Part shown: positions 59,201-64,000 of the stretch, piece by piece | How the letters are laid out: the number at the start of each line of letters is the position of its first letter | How positions within the stretch are numbered: the stretch's first letter is position 1 | Source: Dastarcus helophoroides | Taxonomy: Eukaryota > Arthropoda > Insecta > Coleoptera > Bothrideridae | Direction: 5' to 3' | Assembly: GCA_028583605.1 (NCBI GenBank) | Contig: CM053327.1 | Location: forward strand, 23,981,629-24,045,628 | Length of the DNA: 64,000 bases | Position numbers and translations under genes: made by a program | The notes under the pieces: model-generated | The model's input: only the letters and a program-made list of their open reading frames with translations | Database searches by the model: none | What the model was told of the DNA's origin: nothing

Positions 59201-62200
59201 GATGTGGCATTGTATCCCATTCAAGCTGTAAAAGCTTTTGGCGAGTGACCAAACTTGTGTGAGGTCTCGGGTTGTCTTGGTGAAACACTACACCTTTCCT
59301 GTTGATTAGTTCTGGCCTTTTCTGTTGAAGTGCATCATTCAGTTTGTCCAGCTGATGACACTAGACTTCCGAATTAATCGTTGTGTTATTCGGTAAAAGC
59401 TCAAAAAAAAAGATTCCTTTAAAATCCCACCAAAGAGACAGCATCACCTTTTTTTGGTGAATATCGGCTTTGGAAATGGTTTGAGCCGGTTCATCTTTTT
59501 TGCTCTATGACCTCTTGCGTTTGACGTTGTTGTATACAACCCATTTTTGGTCCCCATTGATGATGCGCTTCAAAAACGGATCATTTTCGTGACGTTTGAG
59601 AAGCGAATAGGAGACGTCAATGCGACGACACAGATTTCTCTCTGTGAGAACATGGGGAACCCATTCATCGAGCTTCGAGGATAATCCCAGGTCTTGCAAG
59701 TGGTCATAAACTGTTGAATTTGATGAATTTAACCTCAATCCGATCTCACGTGTTGTTATTCGCCAGTTCGCATCAACTAATGCTTTTATCGCGTCTTTAT
59801 CAGCTTCAACCGGCCTTCCCGAACGTGGTGCATCTTCGACATCAAAATTGCCGGATCGAAATTTAGCGAATCGGTTTTGGCACTGGCGTACTGTCAATAC
59901 ACCTTCTTCACTACACATCTGTCAATTTCTTTCTGGCTTAAACAGTAATTTTACCCTTTCTGTAGTAAAACAGTAAGATATGTCGAAAATGCTGCTTATC
60001 GCTCTTCATATTTAAAAGGGCAAAAACTACTGCATAGAATTAATTGGAGTTTTTCACACACAAGCCTTGCTATATGAGCTCTCAAAGCATATAAAAATTA
60101 TAGGGCTTTAGTGTGAAGTTGGGTGCAAAAAAATACCATTAAATCCTCTGTCGGGAAAAAACGAAATTACTTTCCGAACAATCCGATAGAATGTTTGTAA
60201 TTTTATAGGTTGAGTTTCATGTCTAATTGTATAAAGTAAAACGCATAATTAAAATAAAGGTTTTAATCATGTACCTAATATTAAGACCTACAGCATTTAA
60301 TTAATTACACAGTTCTGCAGTAGATTTGGTGCCAGAAAGATTAAAACTGTTTTTAAATATGCTCCTTATGCTGGTGCTAACGGTACATAAAATACTGGAA
60401 ATGTAAATCTAGTTTACCAGATAGGATAGGTGTCGAAAAATACGATTATTTTTAATTTCCTATCCTTCATTACATTACTGAACTTAAAGAAAACTTCCTT
60501 AACTTGAGTTGCTTCTAGACATTTACGCATAATATTCGAGCACTAATTAGCTCTCATGTGTTCTTCCTCATCGACTCTGGCTCCTTTCCTAGATCTTTTT
60601 TAGGTTCTGATAAATTCCTCCTCCTTTTTTTTTCGTTTGGAATTGTCCATAAAACGTTTTCAATGATTTGACTGGTAGATCAGTATTTTGGTGGAACGGA
60701 CTGGTCCTTGGTTATCTTCAAAAATTGAAGTACAAATCTTGTCCCCTGAAACCAAGAAAGATTAAAAAACACAACAAAGATTGCTCTAATGCGTTTCGAT
60801 AGCCAAGCCATCATCTTCAGAGAGATACTGTATATCCCTGAAACCAAGATGGATTAAAAAACACAACAAAGGTTGCTCTAACGCGTTTCGACAGCCAAGC
60901 TGTTATTTTCAGAGAGATACTTCATCTATTCTATCAGAGACATACTTCTTTCTTTCTTGGTTTAGGGGGACAAGATTTGTATTCCAATTTTTGGTAGTTC
61001 AGTAGTTTAAGAGACCTATTTTTAATAAAGGACCATCCAGATAACTGAATACGATAACATGTAATTTTAGTACATGGAGAAGAGAAACTTTTTTTGGGTC
61101 TAGATTCCAACATGTCGGATCCTTTTTTTTCAAAGATCGAGGTTTCTGATAAAAGTCAATTACTGTATCTTGAGTAAAGAATATGGGTTTTGACGAAGAT
61201 TCTTCAAAAGGATTACTCTCTTCGCCAATACAAGCTTAATTGTCATCAAATGCACTAATTTTTGTTTCTTAAGGACCACACAAACCACACAAAGTTAAAA
61301 CAGGGAAGCCTTCTGAATGAGAATCAGGTTTCTCACCCAGATACTGATCGCGATAAGTCATTTTTTGGGATAACACAACCTACCTTAAATAAAATAATGA
61401 CAGTCATCATGGTAATTGTTGGTTCTCTTCAAATCCTAGGTGCATCGAACTTCAATAGACTTCTTTTACCATTCGTCACTTGCCTAAATGTTCACTATAC
61501 ATTTTGCAAACATTGTTTCAAATCCACGATTTAATAACTCTCTGTCACAAAGGAGATGGGTAAACATCGGCCTTTCTTTGCCCATTGAAGTCATGAAAAT
61601 TAAAAGTATTTATTAAAATCATTTTATTATATTTATATGAAGTTTAAGTATTGGTCTTTACCTTTATTCTATAATAGTAAAAAAAAAGAAATGGTAAGTC
61701 ACATAAAACTGCGATCAAACTTGGCATAATAGTTGAAATTTTTGCTATTTTAAATGATTTTTTTAACTTTCTTGTGAAAAAATCTGTCAAGGATTCTATG
61801 CTCCACAATCTTTTTTAGTATTTCAAATACTGCAATAAATTAGCTTCCATATTGAGACTCATTTGTTTTGGAGTATCGTGTCCATCTACGTAATACAAAA
61901 CAAAATAGCTTGTTAGCGAGTCGATGCGAATATACCTCGTGGGCATGTTTGAATGTGTCTCAGCTTACACAAAGGCCACTGGTTAAGCGCATGATGCTAC
62001 TAACGATAACAGTATATAATTTGGATGTTGTTGGACCCTACTTTGCAGATTCTAAAAAAACGATGCAAATATTTTTGCGCATTTATTGATAATATTAGAG
62101 ACTGGCTCAAGTCTAATGATATTATTGTTGATAGAGGTTTCCGTGGTTGTTTAAAGATTCTTGAAGAAATGGACCTAGTACCCAAAATATTTCATATCTG

Positions 62201-63864
62201 ACCAAACAAGCACAATTATCTACGGAGGATGCTAATGAAACACGTTTGGTAACAAAGATTCACTGGGTTGTGGAGGCAGTAAGCGGTCAGCTTAAAAATT
62301 GGAGAGCATTGAGTAATGTAACGTCAAATGTCCAAGTACCATACATCGGTGACAATGTTAAAACCGGTCTGCGAATTTTAATGCTTTCCACCCAATAATA
62401 ATTAATAACGATTTATTAAAAAAAACTAACAACTTACAAAAAATGGTTGAAGAAAATCGCTGGACAAGAAAAAGGACGATATGGATTCCGTTAAGAGATT
62501 CTAATCTTTCAGAGTTTCCACGACTAACATGGGAGGAGCTACGACAATTAACTTTTGGCATTTATCAGCTTAAACAAAGTCGATCTGACACTGATAAACA
62601 CCTTAGTCAAGTAGGAATATATTTTCTCTATGTACATCGAGGAGATGCGTCAGTTATCCAACTCCAGTTGAAACCACGACACACAAGTACGAAAGTATAC
62701 AACATATGGATACGATCAAGTATGAGTTATTATCCAAGTATTGAATGGTATTGTCAATGCAAAGTTGGAGCAGGAGTTGTCGAATGCTGTGCGCATGTTA
62801 CATCTGTACTGTGGTATTTGGGCTACTGGCGCCACAATCAAACTCAAAAATGCCAAGTTTTGGATATGCTGACACACTTCAAGACGCTTCTAATGGATGG
62901 TCTAGAGTTGATTTAGCCAGTGAAAATGAAAAGGAAATTTAATTAAAAATTCAAGTTATAAAATAATTACTTTCATTATTTAATAAAAAGATTTTCCAAA
63001 AAAACTTAGGATTTTTATTTCGACTAAGTAGCAGAATTAAGAAAAATGGTATATTTTGAGATTTGGCCGATGGGCGAAAAACGTCTGATCTTTACCCACC
63101 TCCTTTAGATATCTATTTTCCAAACTTTTTCGCACCATATTTGCCACAAAAATAACAAAAAATTGTTGGGGTATTTAAATACTACCGTTTCGACGATGGT
63201 ATTTTATTAGTTTCACTTACCAATTGTTTATTTAAACAAAAAACAAAAACAAATTTGTCATATGACTACTGACAAGGCAGTGAGTGCATTAAAAACTGTA
63301 TGTACTTTTAATAATTTAATGTTACTAGCAGTAACGCACTATCCGTCCAATCACCTTTAAATCTGAGCGGCACCAACATTTTTTAATTTTTTTTTTATTT
63401 TGTAGACCTACTGATATGTGTTTATATTTTGCGTTTTAAAAACTAATGTTCCATTTAGAGTAGTAAAAATTAATATAAACCGCCATAAAATAATCAAAAC
63501 TTTCTTAGAAATAGTTTATTTTATATAAAATAATATCTCATTAAAAACACCGTTTTTATTATCATAAACTATTTCCTAAGAAAAGCTCTTGGGGAACCAA
63601 AATAATAATTCAGTTTTCAAATAAGACACCAGCGCGGCCGAGTTGCAGAGCGATGTAAGAATAAAATCTCGGGGTGCATTCCTTGTGGGATCTGCAGGAA
63701 TCCTTGACAATTTAATCTCCTCAAGTGTGACAGTTGTGTTTTTGCAGGCTTTACTTCGGGGCGCAATAAGTCAACAGTCTGCTGTGATATTAATATGCAT
63801 GGCCATGGATAGATATCTCTGCATGCTGCATCCGGCAAGATATCACAAACATTCGAGCAAGAAG
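41971..63864 (+). CDS. rhodopsin-family GPCR, biogenic-amine-like orphan, first 3 coding exons
   Basis: Seven-transmembrane receptor of the plasma membrane, cut by the right edge. Exons 41971-42189, 51139-51264 and 63748-63864 all splice in phase 0 and give 154 residues: a short N-terminus with an N-glycosylation site (NSSC), TM1 (FIVFMLTAGILTANMLLILV, conserved Asn), TM2 (SLASNDLAMGLLVTPF with the conserved Asp), the CWPYG extracellular loop with the disulfide Cys (LVCQ), and TM3 with SAVILICMAMDRYLCMLHP, a DRY motif. The pattern LASNDLAMGLLVTPF plus DRY fits the amine-receptor-like class A group, but TM3 lacks the Asp that binds amines at the usual place (text around it is ALLRGAISQQSAVI), so the ligand is unclear. 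Remaining exons lie beyond 64000. Confidence 0.88.
42459..44745 (-). pseudogene. Jockey/CR1-like LINE, longest copy (d)
   Basis: 5'-truncated non-LTR retrotransposon carrying the whole reverse transcriptase in broken frames. Minus-strand order: a pre-RT linker (44740-44000, many stops), LDTSKASGLDGIPAIVFKKR, RPISLLPVISKVMEKVI, GFRQQSSTGDLL, VALDNSKAFDRVWHRSLL (motif A Asp), GMPQGSVLSS (motif B), YSYADDSNLV (motif C), ILEWGKNNLVDFNASKTQ, and the C-terminal domain RRVICLIDDESLTDSLE, FYKYYYGRCSQEL. A ~85-base deletion near 43058 relative to copy a, and frameshifts near 43530 and 42560, inactivate it. The 3' end has a poly(A) (poly(T) at 42459-42465). It lies in GPCR intron 1, antisense. The endonuclease is missing. 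Confidence 0.9.
45195..45441 (+). CDS. small secreted cysteine-rich protein, one frame break
   Basis: ATG 45195 starts a signal-peptide-like MFILFGFICCLHA, which hits TGA at 45234. One base over, the frame continues at once as DRLLFYLCPESKYPQM and then YSIVICYRTEEKNWGPFVNC, NCNYQINTTTYNCVPLDRK, ending with the stop at 45439-45441. A single extra base near 45230 would explain this. The downstream part has seven cysteines. The stop overlaps AATAAA (45437-45442), a very compact 3' end. An acceptor-like TTTTACAG lies upstream at 45160. No family recognised. It sits in GPCR intron 1, same strand. Confidence 0.4.
45506..45955. mobile_element. MITE with ~55-base terminal inverted repeats
   Basis: Left end CAGGGTGATTCACATAAGAT, then CAACCCAATATACA; right end read inward GGGCATGATTCACATAAGAG, then GTATCCCAATATATG. 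The interior is AT-rich and non-coding. Confidence 0.75.
46760..47085 (+). repeat. repeat B, uninterrupted copy
   Basis: Counterpart of 22430-22653 plus 23649-23745: TATAAACCTATATATT, CCAAAACCGCTAA, TAAACTCTACGGGAAAAAC, TTTTTGTAGTTAATGGG and then, without interruption, TTTTAAATTTTTCAAAATTG and GATACAACA. It shows the LINE-free arrangement. Confidence 0.75.
47694..47748 (+). repeat. family A fragment
   Basis: GTGTTTTTTATTTTTTCTTG and GTTTCAGCGGACAAGATTTG, the outer half of a family A arm. Confidence 0.6.
48240..48660 (+). pseudogene. LINE C-terminal (zinc-knuckle) remnant, different family
   Basis: Plus-strand text NYGKTWLNQPRLKVGGVKDE, TETMIAWTQCQKIATHYYKA, IIGGFC and NNSETIDHIISPCPILS fits the C-terminal tail of R1/L1-type non-LTR retrotransposons (W-L..., K-E-T-E-x-x-x-x-A-A-Q..., C...E-T-x-x-H-I-x-x-x-C). 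Stops and frameshifts follow. No RT domain was seen upstream; 47880-48240 may be more of the same, decayed. Confidence 0.5.
49780..49960 (-). mobile_element. tRNA-derived SINE
   Basis: The minus strand has the two internal Pol III promoter boxes at tRNA spacing: GTGGTTAGGAAGTCTGCC (A-box region, 49915-49935) and GGGTCCGAGTCG (B box, 49885-49898). The body after them is non-tRNA. It is not a functional tRNA: no closed acceptor stem is seen. It lies in GPCR intron 1, antisense. Confidence 0.65.
49973..50300. repeat. fold-back element with AT microsatellite in the loop
   Basis: Left arm GCGGTAGTCGACTCCCGCTA with AAAGTTGCGCCCGTTAAAG; right arm reverse-complement ACTCCCCCTAAAGTTGCGCT and GATCGACCGCTAAAGTTGC. 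Within the arms the phrase [GC]TTAAAGTT recurs four times at short spacing. The loop holds (AT)n at 50159-50202 followed by a T run to 50215. Confidence 0.7.
50344..50649 (+). other. long AT-rich open frame, doubtful
   Basis: A 101-codon frame rich in Lys, Asn and Ile. Such frames are expected by chance in this base composition only occasionally, but no splice sites, family or relatives support it. Confidence 0.15.
51139..51264 (+). CDS. GPCR exon: TM2 and extracellular loop 1
   Basis: Acceptor TTTTTTTGTTGCAG ends at 51138 and donor GTAAGT starts at 51265. 42 codons in phase 0, from PRYLLTSLASND to GELVCQIQ. Confidence 0.92.
51600..51826. repeat. fold-back repeat, family A copy 4
   Basis: Arms start AAATGCAAATCTTGTTCCCT and end GGGACAAGATTTGTATTTTA, with outer flank GATAACCAAAAACAAG. 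The inner ribozyme-like segment reads CTGAAGG (51681-51687), GATAGCTTGGCTAGC and GAAAGGCGTTAGAA, so the core is mutated. Confidence 0.75.
52394..52842 (-). CDS. cysteine-containing exon or transposon gene, unrecognised
   Basis: The minus strand is open from an acceptor-like TTGATTAG (cut before 52842) to a stop at 52394. Text includes FRFKIPILFAKYVWRNYLF, NCRCGKEVKPPMILNIQTRE, VGEICGHSVCLKNHIDKLK, then KAAKSTVFIAVSVPIGFKSQ and LLAFPTFDTDVFLQALNK. Cysteines in CRC and ICGHSVC suggest a small zinc-binding fold. It lacks an ATG near its start, so it is an internal/terminal exon or a decayed gene. A second, inverted and shorter copy lies at 53560-53745 (+), on the far side of the Penelope-like piece. 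Confidence 0.4.
52830..53430 (+). pseudogene. Penelope-like retroelement: RT tail and GIY-YIG endonuclease
   Basis: The plus strand gives the end of a PLE reverse transcriptase (LPYYPKITNKINRVLNDNNV and KLVYTDNHSLGNNLGNAKDK, the 'K.V.....L...L...KDK' region) up to a stop at 53179-53181. After it come GIY and CNNCNLSYVGQA (the GIY...YVG pair), RSIKTRCKGHIAHF with the catalytic Arg, VAQHMISIGHKINIENLKL and ELDAYETIYIN with the catalytic Glu. Two stops break the endonuclease. The RT fingers/palm are absent upstream, so it is 5' truncated. It lies in GPCR intron 2. Confidence 0.8.
53560..53745 (+). pseudogene. second, inverted copy of the cysteine-containing segment
   Basis: Plus-strand text MPVLLAKYVSRNYLFNCQCG and KGVKPSMDL matches the minus-strand exon at 52394-52842 (ILFAKYVWRNYLFNCRCGKE). 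It ends soon at a TAG. Confidence 0.5.
53880..54440. repeat. two diverged direct repeats, ~365 bases apart
   Basis: Units at about 53880-54095 and 54248-54440 share AATTGAAATTATTT, TTTAGTTTAACATACCTCA, AGAATTAAAGTTACCTCACA and AACCTTTAG[GT]GTTG[CG]AT. Origin unknown. Confidence 0.7.
54441..57154. other. AT-rich intronic sequence, nothing recognised
   Basis: GPCR intron 2. Short frames at 54853-55249 have no supporting features. No repeat ends recognised. Confidence 0.4.
57155..58103 (-). pseudogene. Jockey/CR1-like LINE, 3' fragment (copy e)
   Basis: Same family and nearly the same extent as copy a: it starts just upstream of the YADD region (TADNSSLV-like), then FEKPLSIAASDRLREQQIQ, RDLEIILEWGKKDLFDFNAS, VRTNFSWDSHVRV, the C-terminal domain and a poly(A) (poly(T) at 57155-57163). 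YADD is altered (GCAGATAAT, Asp to Asn). It lies antisense in GPCR intron 2. Confidence 0.85.
58903..60186 (-). pseudogene. mariner (DD34D) element, nearly full length, stop-damaged
   Basis: A 1284-base element flanked by TA (58901-58902 and 60187-60188) with inverted ends sharing TTGTTCGGAAAGTAATTTCG. The minus strand encodes a mariner transposase with the second helix-turn-helix region (VRQCQNRFAKFRSGNFDVED, SGRPVEADKDAIKAL), WVPHVL, and the three catalytic Asp boxes INGDQKW, FHQDNPRPHTS and YSPDLAPSDYYLF, ending LDQNGQYII. All three catalytic Asp are present. Inactivation is by premature stops: two near 59900-59955 in the N-terminal part, TAG for Trp near 59505, and TAG near 59366. The first helix-turn-helix is damaged. 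It resembles mellifera-type mariners. Confidence 0.92.
60784..60824 (-). ncRNA. hammerhead-ribozyme-like motif
   Basis: Minus-strand order: CTCT, core CTGAAGA, one extra T, stem II GATGGC-TTG-GCTATC, GAAA, ACGCATT, AGAG. CTCT pairs with AGAG as stem I. The conserved core (CUGANGA and GAAA) is intact. Confidence 0.45.
60876..60916 (-). ncRNA. hammerhead-ribozyme-like motif, core mutated
   Basis: CTCT, CTGAAAA (core G changed to A), stem II ACAGC-TTG-GCTGT, GAAA, the palindrome ACGCGT, AGAG. Stem II differs from the other copies by a paired T-A to C-G change. Confidence 0.4.
61200..62941 (+). pseudogene. DDE transposon with C-terminal SWIM zinc finger
   Basis: Decayed transposase gene. Front pieces: SFFGITQPTLNKIM (61360) and a damaged stretch to 62000. 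DDE-type text: YNLDVVGPYFADSKK, DWLKSNDIIIVDRGFRGC (catalytic VDRGF), LSTEDANETRLVTK and IHWVVEAVSGQLKNW. After one frame change a clean open frame runs to 62916: RWTRKRTIWIPLRDSNLSEF, FPRLTWEELRQLTFGIYQL, then WYCQCKVGAGVVECCAHVTS, a CxCx(n)CxH SWIM zinc finger, and VLWYLGYWRH. The DDE_Tnp_4-like plus SWIM layout is known from animal transposons; I do not name the superfamily. No terminal repeats found. It lies in GPCR intron 2, same strand. Confidence 0.7.
62942..63501. other. AT-rich, nothing recognised
   Basis: No supported feature. Confidence 0.4.
63502..63588. repeat. small palindrome
   Basis: TTTCTTAGAAATAGTTTA and TAAACTATTTCCTAAGAAA are inverted about 50 bases apart, 160 bases before the GPCR TM3 exon. 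Confidence 0.65.
63748..63864 (+). CDS. GPCR exon: TM3 and DRY motif
   Basis: Acceptor GTGTTTTTGCAG ends at 63747 and donor GTAAGC starts at 63865. 39 codons, ALLRGAISQQSAVI to RYHKHSSKK. The frame stays open back to 63643 into the intron, which is less AT-rich there; I regard that as chance or an older insertion. Confidence 0.92.
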
Positions 63865-64000
63865 GTAAGCTAAAACTTGTTACTTTATTTTCTCGCTTTA
63901 ATCCTTTTTCAAAACTTATATGAATTAATGTAAAGTTAGTCATGTAAAGTTAGTCATGTACAGCATATTATAAAAAAATCAGACATTGTGAAATTATTAG

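Larger units (their letters stand above)
60684..60992. repeat. fold-back repeat, family A copy 5 (longest, inner part duplicated)
   Basis: It starts with the outer flank GGTGGAACGGACTGGTCC and TTGGTTATCTTC, then AAATCTTGTCCCCTGAAACC. The inner unit (CCTGAAACCAAGA...AACAAAG.TTGCTCTAA.GC) occurs twice in tandem (60737-60830 and 60837-60922), then the inverted outer arm CTTTCTTGGTTTAGGGGGAC. Confidence 0.8.

Noticed and set aside
63617..63943. Minus-strand 108-codon frame over the GPCR TM3 exon
   Set aside because: Shadow of the plus-strand exon, which has matching splice sites and the DRY motif.

Overview
The window reads as AT-rich nuclear DNA of an insect, most likely a beetle, although the order is a guess from general character and not from a marker. 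Genes are split by canonical GT-AG introns, intergenic and intronic DNA is very AT-rich, and the transposon fauna (mariner, PIF/Harbinger, Jockey/CR1-like LINEs, DIRS, Crypton, Penelope-like, tRNA-derived SINE) is that of an arthropod genome. There is no operon structure and no bacterial or organellar signature.

Host genes are few. On the left, a minus-strand coding exon of an unrecognised protein (1670-1986) faces a three-exon D-aspartate/D-amino-acid oxidase gene (3160-7665, +) that ends in the peroxisomal signal SKL. That gene is complete except for one extra base near 3391. A small secreted cysteine-containing protein follows (8669-9115, -). On the right, the first three coding exons of a rhodopsin-family GPCR (41971-42189, 51139-51264, 63748-63864, +) carry TM1, TM2 and TM3 with the DRY motif. 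Its introns are about 8.9 and 12.5 kb and the gene runs off the window. A small cysteine-rich ORF with a signal-peptide-like start (frame-broken) and a cysteine-containing minus-strand exon sit inside those introns. Other exon-like segments (15985-16240, 36712-36905, 40203-40532) have no recognised identity.

Most of the rest is transposon debris. From left to right: a mariner end (1-398); a solo LTR with heat-shock elements inside oxidase intron 1 (6427-6801), with relatives at 19952-20293 and 32939-33251; a fold-back mariner dimer (7853-8384); a fold-back family with hammerhead-ribozyme-like motifs (9.6, 51.7, 60.8 kb); a PIF/Harbinger element whose transposase and MADF-BESS genes are interleaved on opposite strands (10.1-12.5 kb); a mariner at 20.6-21.8 kb; five pieces of one LINE family (22.7, 26.5, 28.1, 42.5, 57.2 kb); DIRS (29.9-31.2 kb); Crypton-like recombinase (37.3-37.7 kb); another LINE tail (48.2 kb); a SINE (49.8 kb); a Penelope-like RT/GIY-YIG piece (52.8-53.4 kb); a near-full-length DD34D mariner (58.9-60.2 kb); and a DDE transposase with a SWIM zinc finger (61.2-62.9 kb).

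The observations I consider most worth following are the LTR with heat-shock elements 41 bases upstream of an oxidase exon, the hammerhead-like motif with a compensatory change between copies, and the interdigitated Harbinger gene pair.
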